From: JACDDK01 sp035689095
Lineage (GTDB): Bacteria > Actinomycetota > Rubrobacteria > Rubrobacterales > Rubrobacteraceae
Direction of reading: 5' to 3'
NCBI GenBank assembly: GCA_035689095.1
Contig: DASSMB010000029.1
Coordinates: 1 to 52,588, forward strand
DNA: 52,588 nucleotides
Part shown: positions 24,754 to 32,167 of the stretch, piece after piece
Position numbering within the stretch: position 1 is the stretch's first letter
How the letters are laid out: each line of letters opens with the position of its first letter
Program-made: the position numbers and the translations under genes
The notes under the pieces: generated by a model
Seen by the model: the letters and a program-made list of their open reading frames with translations, nothing else
Databases searched by the model: none
Told to the model about the DNA's origin: nothing

Positions 24754-25509
24754 ATGAGGGGTTCAAAATCAGCGGATTGTTACATGTCGGCGATACCGGG
24801 GCGGTTTGAGGTGGACATAGATCCCGCCTCTCCCGAGTACACGATGCTCCAGGAGCAGGAGTGCCGGGACCTGCTAGACATCCTCAGCGAACTCGGCATA
24901 GCTACTGCGGACCGGATCTACGAGCCGGGCGACGCCGTGTACCGGGAGGGAGAGTACGGTGACGCTCTCTATGTCTTGATATCGGGCGTATTGAAGCTGT
25001 TCCGGCCATACTCCGGGAGCAAGGAGGCCACGCTGCGGCTGCTCAAGTCGTGGGACATCTTCGGGCACCTCGCTTTCGCGGGCGAGACCAAGCAGCGCGC
25101 CTATGCCGAGGCCGTTACGCGATGCAAGGTCACGAAAGTCCCGAAGGTTTTCGTGGAGCGCGCTGTACGTCAGGAGCCGCGCGTGGCTTTCAAACTTATG
25201 ACGCTGCTGGAGCTGCGGCTGGTGCAGTACGAGGAGCTCGTGAAGTGCCTCCTTCCGCGCGAGACGGAGGTCCGGCTGGCGAACCTGCTGCCGATACTCG
25301 CGCAGAAGTTCGGCGAGCAAAACGGGAGCGGGGAGATCACGATAAACCTCCGCCTGACCCATCAGGACCTCGCCGCGATGGTCGCCTCGACGCGGGAGTC
25401 CGTCACGAAAGTCCTCAACGAGTTGCGTAACCGCGACGTGATCGAGGTCGAGGCCGGGCGCATAACGCTAAAGGACTCCGAGGTCTTGTCCCGTCTCGGA
25501 CGCGGCTAG
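24754..25509 (+). CDS. Crp/Fnr-family transcription regulator
   Basis: The protein has an N-terminal cyclic-nucleotide-binding-type beta barrel (IYEPGDAVYREGEYGDALYVLISG), a long dimer helix and a C-terminal winged helix (LTHQDLAAMVASTRESVTKVLNELRNRDVIE). The phosphate-binding cassette RSSxG of cAMP-binding Crp is not evident (FAGETKQRAYAEAV in its place), and there is no Fnr-type Cys cluster at the N-terminus, so the ligand is unknown. The start is ATG 24754 (251 aa) or ATG 24784 (241 aa); neither has a strong ribosome site. A 12-residue ORF (24719-24757) ends in ATGA over the first start. Confidence 0.87.
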   Translation: MRGSKSADCYMSAIPGRFEVDIDPASPEYTMLQEQECRDLLDILSELGIATADRIYEPGDAVYREGEYGDALYVLISGVLKLFRPYSGSKEATLRLLKSWDIFGHLAFAGETKQRAYAEAVTRCKVTKVPKVFVERAVRQEPRVAFKLMTLLELRLVQYEELVKCLLPRETEVRLANLLPILAQKFGEQNGSGEITINLRLTHQDLAAMVASTRESVTKVLNELRNRDVIEVEAGRITLKDSEVLSRLGRG

Positions 25510-25527
25510 CCGGCAGGTGAACCCTGG

Positions 25528-25562
25528 GCTCTGATCTGTCATAGTACGCGCCGGATCAGAGC
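25528..25562. repeat. 9-bp perfect inverted repeat between crp-type gene and uppP
   Basis: GCTCTGATC (25528-25536) and GATCAGAGC (25554-25562) are perfect inverted arms 17 bp apart. No T run follows, so it is more likely an operator or leader hairpin of uppP than a terminator. Confidence 0.45.
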
Positions 25563-25594
25563 AATGGAGCGGATTCGGATAAAGGGTGGCTGCC

Positions 25595-26413
25595 GTGCTG
25601 GAGTTGTTTGAGGCGATATTCCTGGGTGTGGTGCAGGGACTGACCGAGTTCCTGCCGGTCTCCAGTTCCGGGCATCTGTTGCTCGCTCAGTACTTCCTGG
25701 GGGTGGACCAGAGCCGTTTCGGGTTATCTTTCGACGTTGCGCTGCATCTCGGGACGCTGGTCGCGGTGGTCTCGTTCTTCTGGAGAGACCTGGTCAGGAT
25801 GGCCCTGGCTTTCCTGCGCTCGTTGCGGCACAGGGACATGACGGATCAGGACCAGCGGATGGCCTACCTGGTGATCGCCTCGACTGTCCCGGCCGCCCTG
25901 ATCGGGTTCCTGCTCGAAGACTTTTTTGCCAGTGCGGTCCGGTCGCCGTGGGTGGTCGCGTTTAACCTGGTAATAGTGGGCGTGCTGTTCATAGTCGCCG
26001 AGACCGTGGGAAGTCAGAGGCGGCCGGCCTACAAGCTGACGTTCCGGGAGGCGCTCGGGATTGGTTTCGCGCAGGCCGCTGCGCTCGTGCCGGGCGTCTC
26101 GCGCTCCGGGGCGACGATGACGCTCGGGCTCTTCCTGGGGTTGCGCCGCGAGGAGGCGGCCCGGTTCTCGTTCCTAATGAGCGTCCCCATCATCGCGGGA
26201 GCCGGAGGGCTGAAGCTGGGAGAGGTCATCGCCGGAGGGATGGACGTCTTCGAGACTTTGCTGTTCGGTGTAGGGTTCGTTACCTCTGCAATCGTCGGAT
26301 ACCTGGCGATCCGGTTCTTCATCCGCTACATCGCCGGCCATAGCCTCCGCGCCTTCGCGTACTATCGCTTCGCGCTCGCGGCGGTGGTCGTCCTTCTGCT
26401 GCTCTTGTTCTGA
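25595..26413 (+). CDS. uppP: Undecaprenyl-diphosphatase UppP (BacA)
   Basis: The 272-residue polytopic membrane protein carries both active-site motifs: LGVVQGLTEFLPVSSSGHL (the ExxxE/PxSSSGH region) and LVPGVSRSGATMTLG (PGxSRSG). It recycles the undecaprenyl carrier for cell-wall synthesis by removing phosphate from undecaprenyl diphosphate at the outer membrane face, and confers bacitracin tolerance. I prefer GTG 25595 over GTG 25586 because AAAGGGTGG is then correctly spaced. The inverted repeat at 25528-25562 lies upstream. Confidence 0.94.
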   Translation: MLELFEAIFLGVVQGLTEFLPVSSSGHLLLAQYFLGVDQSRFGLSFDVALHLGTLVAVVSFFWRDLVRMALAFLRSLRHRDMTDQDQRMAYLVIASTVPAALIGFLLEDFFASAVRSPWVVAFNLVIVGVLFIVAETVGSQRRPAYKLTFREALGIGFAQAAALVPGVSRSGATMTLGLFLGLRREEAARFSFLMSVPIIAGAGGLKLGEVIAGGMDVFETLLFGVGFVTSAIVGYLAIRFFIRYIAGHSLRAFAYYRFALAAVVVLLLLLF

Positions 26414-26426
26414 TCCCGCGTAGTTT

Positions 26427-26456
26427 TTGACACGAACGTCCCATCTCTGGTAATTT
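26427..26456 (+). promoter_or_regulatory. Promoter upstream of the pheA leader
   Basis: A consensus -35 TTGACA (26427-26432) is followed after 18 bp by TAATTT (26451-26456). Transcription would start near 26463, about 200 nt before pheA and 3 nt before a 36-codon ORF. Confidence 0.6.
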
Positions 26457-26465
26457 GGGCTCGAT

Positions 26466-26576
26466 ATGCGGTTTCCTGGCATGACGGTCATTTTTTGCGG
26501 CCCGGCGAGCTTCCGGCGATTTATCCGGGAGGGGCGCGGCCATGCCGGCGGCGTGTCCGCGTCTCTCCTTAGCTGA
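26466..26576 (+). CDS. Possible pheA leader peptide, 36 aa with four Phe
   Basis: This frame starts with ATG at 26466, 9 nt after the -10 box, and ends in TGA at 26574-26576. Phe occurs at positions 3, 10, 16 and 19, about three times the usual rate, all before the first arm of the inverted repeat at 26531. That is the geometry of a ribosome-stalling attenuator, though the Phe codons are not clustered as in enteric pheL. No database family supports it. Confidence 0.3.
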   Translation: MRFPGMTVIFCGPASFRRFIREGRGHAGGVSASLLS

Positions 26577-26613
26577 TCTACTACAATTCCACCGACACAG
26601 GAGGCCGCGCCCC
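26531..26613 (+). promoter_or_regulatory. Long-range 11-bp inverted repeat in the pheA leader
   Basis: GGGGCGCGGCC (26531-26541) and GGCCGCGCCCC (26603-26613) are exact complements 61 nt apart. The second arm overlaps the only strong ribosome site of the leader, AGGAGG (26599-26604). Pairing would hide that site; leaving the first arm covered by a ribosome would free it. There is no T run, so control would be of translation rather than termination. A 14-residue ORF (26616-26660) follows, ending 6 nt before pheA. Confidence 0.5.
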
Positions 26614-26666
26614 AGATGTTCCGCCAAACGAACCCCGATCATGGAAAGCCGATAAAGTGAGTACGC

Positions 26667-27776
26667 ATGTTTGCTGAGAAAGCCTCGGGCAACCCGGAAG
26701 AGATGAACGAGATACGGGCTGGAATAGACGAGGTAGACGCGGAGATCGTGCGCCTGCTCGACCGCCGGGCGCGGCTGGCGCGCCGGATCGGGGAGATAAA
26801 GCAGGCGCGGGGTCTGGACACCTACGCTCCGGCCCGCGAGCGGATGGTCCTCGACCGGGTACAGTCCCTAAGCGAGGGGGATTTCCCGCGCGGCGGCCTG
26901 GAGGCCGTGTTCCGGGAGATCATCTCCTCCTCTATCTCGCTCGAAGCCCGCCTGAAGGTGGCGTATCTGGGCCCGGAGGCCACGTTTACCCACGAGGCGG
27001 CCCGCCGGTCCTTTGGTTCGAGCGTCGAACTGGAGCCGCAGACGACGGTCTCCGAGGTCTTCGCCAGGGTAGAGCGCGGGGAGGCCGAGCACGGCGTCGT
27101 GCCGGTGGAGAACTCGATGGAGGGGGCGGTGACGCACACCCTCGACGAGCTGATGAACAGCCCGCTCAAGATCTGCGGCGAGGTCTACCTCCCGATCTCG
27201 CAGAACCTGCTCTCCGGCGCCGCGTCGCTCGATGAGGTCGCCGCCGTGGTCTCTCACCCGATGGCTCTGGCGCAGGCCGCGACCTGGCTGCGCCGCGAGT
27301 TACCGAATGCCACGACCGAAGAGGTCGAGTCTACGGCGGAGGCGGCGCGGCGGGCCGCCGAGGAGCCGGGTCTCGCGGCGGTCGGCAGCGTGCTCGCCGC
27401 CGAGGCTCACGGCCTGAACATCCTCGCCCGCAACATCCAGGACGCCCGCGCCAACGCGACGCGCTTCATCGTGCTGGGCCGCGCCTGGGCGGGGAGGACC
27501 GGCCGCGACAAGACCAGCGTAGTGTTCTCGGTAAAGGACCGGCCGGGGGTGTTGAAGGATGCCCTTTCGGCTTTCGCGGAGAAAGGCATCAACCTCACCA
27601 GGATCGAGAGCCGCCCGAGCCGCAAGCGGGCCTGGACCTACGTGTTCTTCGCGGACTTCCAGGGCCACCCGGACGAGGAGCGAGTCCAGCAGGCGCTCGC
27701 GGGGCTCGAAGAGCACTGTCCCTACGTCAGCCTCATCGGGGCCTACCCCGAAGTCTCGCCAGAGGTCGTCGGCTAG
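26667..27776 (+). CDS. pheA: Bifunctional chorismate mutase / prephenate dehydratase
   Basis: The 369-residue P-protein has three domains. An AroQ chorismate mutase (about residues 13-95) reads MNEIRAGIDEVDAEIVRLLDRRARLARRIGEIK. A prephenate dehydratase (about 98-280) has VAYLGPEATFTHEAA, VPVENSMEGAVTHTLD and the catalytic Thr-Arg-Phe in ANATRFIVLG. An ACT domain (about 290-365) has the Phe-binding ESRP motif (RIESRPSRK). It converts chorismate via prephenate to phenylpyruvate, and Phe should inhibit it through the ACT domain. ATG 26667 has a poor ribosome site, and ATG 26703 at the start of the mutase domain is a serious alternative. The HARE-HTH gene follows by 11 bp. Confidence 0.93.
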   Translation: MFAEKASGNPEEMNEIRAGIDEVDAEIVRLLDRRARLARRIGEIKQARGLDTYAPARERMVLDRVQSLSEGDFPRGGLEAVFREIISSSISLEARLKVAYLGPEATFTHEAARRSFGSSVELEPQTTVSEVFARVERGEAEHGVVPVENSMEGAVTHTLDELMNSPLKICGEVYLPISQNLLSGAASLDEVAAVVSHPMALAQAATWLRRELPNATTEEVESTAEAARRAAEEPGLAAVGSVLAAEAHGLNILARNIQDARANATRFIVLGRAWAGRTGRDKTSVVFSVKDRPGVLKDALSAFAEKGINLTRIESRPSRKRAWTYVFFADFQGHPDEERVQQALAGLEEHCPYVSLIGAYPEVSPEVVG

Positions 27777-27787
27777 CGCCGGGCGCC

Positions 27788-28012
27788 GTGAGCTTCGTCT
27801 CCGCCGCCAGGGAGGTGCTTCAGGAGGTCGGATATCCTCTGCACTACTCGGACATCACCGAGATAGCCCTGGAGTCCGGCTACCTGAGGAGCAGCGGGCG
27901 CACACCGCACAACACGATGCGCGCCCGGCTCTCCGTGGACGTGCGGGACAACCCCGAGAGCCCGTTCATCCAGACGGCTCCGGGGGTCTACAGTTTGAAG
28001 CGCGGCGACTAG
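27788..28012 (+). CDS. Stand-alone HARE-HTH domain protein, 74 aa
   Basis: The whole protein is one HARE-HTH winged helix: FVSAAREVLQEVGYPLHYSDI, ITEIALESGYL, TPHNTMRARLSVDV and SPFIQTAPGVYSLK are the usual conserved blocks. The same domain is found in RNA polymerase delta (RpoE), in ASXL proteins and in restriction and DNA-modification proteins, where it is thought to bind or sense DNA. As a free 74-residue domain its target is unknown. GTG 27788 lies 11 bp after pheA, so it may be on the pheA transcript. The next gene, 95 bp on, looks related to HhH DNA glycosylases. Confidence 0.75.
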   Translation: MSFVSAAREVLQEVGYPLHYSDITEIALESGYLRSSGRTPHNTMRARLSVDVRDNPESPFIQTAPGVYSLKRGD

Positions 28013-28107
28013 AGAGCGGAGGCGGATGCTGTATATTGAACTGCCGGATAGCCGTGATCGGGGAATCGTGATCGGATGGCCGGATCTTGAGACAGTGAGG
28101 AGTTCGC

Positions 28108-29097
28108 GTGGTTGAGCTTGCGGAGCGGGCCGTGGACGCGGCCTACAAGATAAAGAACCTTGAAGACTATGACCGGAGGCTGCGGCGGGCCGCAAGGAGG
28201 GTAGATGAGACCTCGCGCGGGCATGGCACGGCGGCGCTCGTGATCTACGAGGCCGCCTTGATGAGCAGCGGCCGTACGATAGACGAGGTCCGGGAGTTGG
28301 TGGACGAGTTTCACCGGACCTGGGAGGACGAGGAGGAGCCGCTCACCATCCCGCGCGTCAGCGGCATCATGAACGTCCACGGGGACGAGTGGTTCTTCGG
28401 GGACTCGGGTCTGCGGAGACTCGCAGGGCGCCTGCTCGGGCAGTTCCAGCACAGGGTCGCACAGTACAACTACGTGGACGAGCGCGAGGTGCTCAAGCGC
28501 TGGGCCGACTCGTACGATACCCGGCTCTTTATCCGGCGCCGCATCCTGGGGACGGAGCCGGTCGTCGGGGTCGTGGGCGGCCTGGACCTCCAGAGAGTCC
28601 AGTACCTGCGCGTCATCGCTGGCGGCAACACCCTCGTGCCGTCGCAGGGCGTGGCCCGCGCCCTCGAAGCCCTTGGTTTCGAGACGAATGATGACTACGA
28701 AATCCTCGGGCACGGGGAGACTCTGGCCCTGCATATGGACCTGCCCGCGCCCGTGGTCGGAGCGTTGCTCGAAGACCTCGCCCGCGACGATGTGAGGGAC
28801 TTTCCCGCACCTCCACGGTCCGCGGAGGAACCGGGCGAGGAGGGACCTGGCGAGGAGGGACCGGGCGAGGATACGGGAACCCAGAAGCCGGATGCGGAGC
28901 AGCGAGCCGCCAGACGCGCGACGGCGGGTGATCCCGGAAAGGGCGAGGAGCCGACGCGAGTCCAGGACCCGCAGGCCAGGGACACTCCCGGAGTGCCGGA
29001 GGAGAGCGGTGAAGCCAGCAGGCCAGCATCACCCAGGTCGGGGAAGGGCGCGGAACCCGGCACCTCCGTCGCTCCAGAAGACAAGGATGCGGAGTAG
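28108..29097 (+). CDS. Unknown protein, possible HhH-glycosylase-like fold with disordered tail
   Basis: Residues 1-220 are mostly helical. The segment VVGVVGGLDLQRVQYLRVIAGG (about 150-172), then NTLVPSQGVARALEALGF, lines up by eye with the helix-hairpin-helix and following helix of endonuclease III-type glycosylases. The catalytic Lys and Asp of that family are not present, so it would be a binding protein or a divergent member. Residues 225-329 are low complexity and acidic/Pro-rich, with a repeated GEEGP. GTG 28108 has AGTGAGGAG upstream. The leader has CGTGATCGG twice (28053 and 28067) and a TATATT -10 candidate near 28031. I cannot assign a function. Confidence 0.55.
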   Translation: MVELAERAVDAAYKIKNLEDYDRRLRRAARRVDETSRGHGTAALVIYEAALMSSGRTIDEVRELVDEFHRTWEDEEEPLTIPRVSGIMNVHGDEWFFGDSGLRRLAGRLLGQFQHRVAQYNYVDEREVLKRWADSYDTRLFIRRRILGTEPVVGVVGGLDLQRVQYLRVIAGGNTLVPSQGVARALEALGFETNDDYEILGHGETLALHMDLPAPVVGALLEDLARDDVRDFPAPPRSAEEPGEEGPGEEGPGEDTGTQKPDAEQRAARRATAGDPGKGEEPTRVQDPQARDTPGVPEESGEASRPASPRSGKGAEPGTSVAPEDKDAE

Positions 29098-29157
29098 AAA
29101 GAGTCTTGATCCGTTCGCCCCGCATCTACCGGCAAGCATGCGCAGATAACAGGTCTC

Positions 29158-29184
29158 TTGCATAGAGCCGGAAGATGATAGAAT
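29158..29184 (+). promoter_or_regulatory. Promoter of the HTH/cold-shock gene
   Basis: TTGCAT (29158-29163) and TAGAAT (29179-29184) are 15 bp apart, slightly short. The leader would be about 90 nt long. Confidence 0.4.
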
Positions 29185-29197
29185 GCCGGCAGCTTAC

Positions 29198-29233
29198 CAA
29201 TATTCGCTATATCAGGCGTCTCAATGAGTATTG
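29198..29233 (+). promoter_or_regulatory. Leader hairpin of the HTH/cold-shock gene
   Basis: CAATATTC (29198-29205) can pair with GAGTATTG (29226-29233), seven pairs plus one G-U, around a 20-nt loop. AT-rich leader stems are known in cold-shock mRNAs, where folding changes with temperature; that role is only inferred here. Confidence 0.3.
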
Positions 29234-29281
29234 ATTCGGGGATGGGTTCAGCCAAGAGGTAAACAAGGAGCTAGCGGAAGA

Positions 29282-29980
29282 ATGGCAGAGTCAAAGAAGC
29301 GCATTGCTTTAAAGCCACACATGAGGGAGATCCGCGAGTGGGTAGACGCGGGCAAGACGGACGAGTGGATCGCTGACGCTCTGGGGACCAGCGCCTCGTC
29401 CGTGCAGTCGTTCCGCAGCCGCAACGACATCTACCGCCGCGAGAGGGGAGGCCGCGAGCCGGAGAGTGTCTTCGAGGGCGTCCTGGATCACGGCGACCGC
29501 GACGGATGGGGGTTGTGGCTGGACCCCGCGATCGCCGAGGATCCGATCTGGAAAGAACACTGGGCCGGAGTTGACGCGGTGATAGTGAAAATCGCCGAGG
29601 ACTCTATCGTGCTGGAGATGGACGACCGGGGGAGCCAGCCGGAGGAGAACGGCCTGAGTGTCGCTTCTGTAGTCCCGGCGGGCGCCGAGCCCGAGAAAAC
29701 CAACGGCGCCGCCAGCGCTCCGTCCGCCGCCACACCGCCTGCCACACCGCCTGCCACAGGGGAGACTGAAGATCTGCCCGAGGAGCAGGGCCGGGTTAAG
29801 TGGTTCGACCCCGACAAGGGCTACGGGTTCCTGGTGCGCCCTACGGGCGAGGACCTGTTCGTGCACCACTCCGAGGTCCAGGGGGACCCCGCGGCGTTGG
29901 CTCCCGGTAGCGACGTTGAGTACGAGGTCGGCGAGAACGATCGGGGTCCGAACGCGCGCCGTGTCCGGCTCGTGGACTGA
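29282..29980 (+). CDS. HTH domain fused to a C-terminal cold-shock domain
   Basis: The 232-residue protein has three parts. Residues 8-50 (MREIREWVDAGKTDEWIADALGTSASSVQSFRSR) look like a resolvase/homeodomain-like helix-turn-helix. A middle segment (about 55-120) has ESVFEGVLDHGDRDGWGLWLD and DAVIVKIAEDSIVLEM, possibly a small beta domain. After an Ala/Pro/Thr linker comes a standard cold-shock domain at 170-232, with RNP1-like KWFDPDKGYGFL and RNP2-like DLFVHHSEV. It should bind single-stranded nucleic acid through the CSD, and DNA through the HTH if that is functional. AAGGAG precedes ATG 29282 at long spacing. The DUF2723 gene overlaps its end. Confidence 0.8.
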   Translation: MAESKKRIALKPHMREIREWVDAGKTDEWIADALGTSASSVQSFRSRNDIYRRERGGREPESVFEGVLDHGDRDGWGLWLDPAIAEDPIWKEHWAGVDAVIVKIAEDSIVLEMDDRGSQPEENGLSVASVVPAGAEPEKTNGAASAPSAATPPATPPATGETEDLPEEQGRVKWFDPDKGYGFLVRPTGEDLFVHHSEVQGDPAALAPGSDVEYEVGENDRGPNARRVRLVD

Positions 29981-31418
29981 CGCCCCGGATAGCTCCGCGT
30001 CCCGGTTCCTGGCCGCTGCTGCCATCGGGGCCGGGACATTCTTCGTATACCTGAGCACGCTTGCGCCCACGATCGCGACCAACGACGCCGGGCGGTTCCA
30101 GATCGCCGCACCAACCCTCGGCACCGGCCACCCGACCGGATACCCGACCTTCATCCTCCTCGGGAAGCTCTTTACGTACCTGCCGCTCGGAGATATCGCG
30201 TACAGAATGAACCTTATGGCTGCGGTCTTCGGGGCGGCGGCCTCGGTCCTGTTTTTCCTCGCGTCCCGCGAGATCGGGGGCCGCCCGTTGGCGGCGGCCG
30301 GGGGCGCTCTCTTGTTCGCTTTCTCCTCGACGTTCTGGTCCCAGGCTACGGTGGCAGAGGTCTACACAATGCACGCGACCTTCGTGCTCGGCGTGCTGTA
30401 CCTGCTCCTGCGGTGGCGCCGGAGCGGGGCTGCCGCCTCGCTGCTCGGCGCGGCCCTGCTGTACGGAGTCTCTCTGGGAAACAACGCCGGGATGGTGTTG
30501 CTGGCCCCGGCGTTCGCGGTCCTGGTGCTGGCCGGACGATGGCGGAAGCTCACGGCGGCTCTGGTGGGACTGGCGGCGCTTGAGTGCGCGCTGGGACTCT
30601 CGGTTTACGCCTACATCCCGATCCGGGGCTTCGCCGGCGCCTGGCACAACTACGGAGACCCGGTCCACAACTGGGGAGACGTGTGGAAGCTCGTCACGGG
30701 GGCGCGATTTCAGGGGCTCATGGGCGGTTCCCCGGCGCAACTACTCCAGGGCTCGGGCCGCTTCCTATATGGACTCGCGACGCAGGCGCCGCCGCCAATC
30801 GGCTACGCGCTGGGCCTCATCCTGTTTGTCGGCGGCATCTTCGGCGCCCGCGCGCTGTACATGAGGGATAAGGTTGTGGGCGTCGCCTTGATCCTCGCCC
30901 TTACCGTTACGCTGTTGTATGCGATCAGCTACCGGATAGCCGATATCGCCGTCTACTACATACCGGTCTACCTGTTCCTGGGGCTGTTTCTGACCGTCTG
31001 GGTTACGGATATCGCCGGTCGAGAGGGCGGACGGAGCGCGCTCGCGGCCGCGCCCCTCTGTCTGGCTGTTCTGGCGCTCGCGTTCAACTACGGGCACGCG
31101 GACAGGAGCGACTATTACGCCGAGCGTCAGCGGTCCGAGGCGATCATGGCGCGGCTGCCGGAACGCGCTGTTCTCTACGGCAAGCTGCCGATAGTGCCGG
31201 TGACATATCTAAGAGAGGTCGAGGGCGTGCGCGAGGACGTTACCCTGCGGTGGCTCGATGGCGGTACCCAGGGGCGGCACATGTACTCCGATGTAGAGAG
31301 CGGCCGGCCCGTGTACGTGATCTCGGACCCGCGCTACAACGAAATCTACCTGAAGTCGGTCAGGTCTTACGCCAGGACCGTGGACGAGAACGGCCTCATT
31401 CGGCTTGATCCCCGATAG
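29961..31418 (+). CDS. DUF2723 membrane protein (glycosyltransferase-like, GT-C type)
   Basis: The 485-residue protein has about ten membrane helices. Its N-terminus holds the DUF2723 signature: YLSTLAPTIATNDAGRFQIAA, LGTGHPTGYPTFILLGKLF and YRMNLMAAVFGA. The Asp-containing first loop and the HPTGYP motif are typical of GT-C enzymes, and TMEM260-type relatives O-mannosylate proteins. A lipid-linked sugar donor and an extracytoplasmic acceptor are likely. GTG 29961, inside the end of the HTH/CSD gene (20-bp overlap), is the best start though it has no clear ribosome site. The 3' end overlaps the convergent histidine phosphatase gene by 23 bp. Confidence 0.82.
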   Translation: MSGSWTDAPDSSASRFLAAAAIGAGTFFVYLSTLAPTIATNDAGRFQIAAPTLGTGHPTGYPTFILLGKLFTYLPLGDIAYRMNLMAAVFGAAASVLFFLASREIGGRPLAAAGGALLFAFSSTFWSQATVAEVYTMHATFVLGVLYLLLRWRRSGAAASLLGAALLYGVSLGNNAGMVLLAPAFAVLVLAGRWRKLTAALVGLAALECALGLSVYAYIPIRGFAGAWHNYGDPVHNWGDVWKLVTGARFQGLMGGSPAQLLQGSGRFLYGLATQAPPPIGYALGLILFVGGIFGARALYMRDKVVGVALILALTVTLLYAISYRIADIAVYYIPVYLFLGLFLTVWVTDIAGREGGRSALAAAPLCLAVLALAFNYGHADRSDYYAERQRSEAIMARLPERAVLYGKLPIVPVTYLREVEGVREDVTLRWLDGGTQGRHMYSDVESGRPVYVISDPRYNEIYLKSVRSYARTVDENGLIRLDPR

Positions 31419-32070
31419 GTAACCTCGCCGCGCTCTCGTCGGGAAGGTGCGCGGTGGATGCGAGTTCCAGCAAGCGGGGCCTCAAGCCGTTCGTGCTCCA
31501 CTCGATGCGGGTGATCGAGGTGTTAGGGACGCGCTGCGTGCCGGGGAGCGCACCCGGACCGAAGATCTCTCGTAGGAACGCGCGCATGCTGCCGCCGTGA
31601 GAGACGACCAGCACTCGCTCCCCCGCGCCGTGACGCTCCAGGATCTCCGCCATGCCTCTCTCGAAGCGCTCCAGGACCTCTTCGTCGGTCTCCGCGCCGA
31701 CGAGCGTCCACCGCTCCTCCTCCGGGATGCTGAGGAACCTCTCCATCAACTCCGGATTTTCGGCCTCTCTTTGCTCGACCGTTGTTCCTTCCAGAGAGCC
31801 GCCGGCCCGCTCCATCAGGTTCGGAACCGAAACTACCTCGCCGGGGAACTGCGTCTCGCGGGCAATGATCTCCGCGGTCTCGAACGCCCGGGCGAGCGGG
31901 CTGGAGTAGATGGCGTCTATTTGCTCGCCGGATAGCGCCCGGCCGGTGTGCCGCGCCTGCCTCCGGCCCTCCTCTGAGAGAGGGAATTCCATCTGGCCCT
32001 GCCAGACGCCACTGGCGTTCGCCGTGGACTGTCCGTGGCGGATGATCACTATCTCTCTACTCTCGGGCAC
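31396..32070 (-). CDS. Histidine phosphatase (phosphoglycerate mutase-like)
   Basis: The 224-residue protein has the RHG motif IIRHGQSTAN with the phospho-accepting His12, then YSSPLARAFETAEII, the acidic GGSLEGTT and the second catalytic His in VVSHGGSMRAFL. This branch includes cofactor-dependent mutases and many broad phosphatases (CobC, GpmB, acid phosphatase-like). The cobalamin genes are 8 kb away, so a CobC (alpha-ribazole phosphatase) role is possible but not shown. Its 3' end overlaps DUF2723. Confidence 0.85.
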   Translation of the reverse strand: MPESREIVIIRHGQSTANASGVWQGQMEFPLSEEGRRQARHTGRALSGEQIDAIYSSPLARAFETAEIIARETQFPGEVVSVPNLMERAGGSLEGTTVEQREAENPELMERFLSIPEEERWTLVGAETDEEVLERFERGMAEILERHGAGERVLVVSHGGSMRAFLREIFGPGALPGTQRVPNTSITRIEWSTNGLRPRLLELASTAHLPDESAARLPIGDQAE

Positions 32071-32167
32071 GGCGGTAAGGTTAGCATGACCGGCGCTTTC
32101 GGCAACCTGTATCGGATGCTAGAATCGGCGCGTCGAAGCTAGGGGCGAGTATTCAGGGGGTGTCCAG

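Noticed and set aside
28053..28075. Direct repeat CGTGATCGG (two copies, 14-bp period) before the HhH-like gene
   Set aside because: Two short copies of a GC-rich 9-mer are too little to support a regulatory site.
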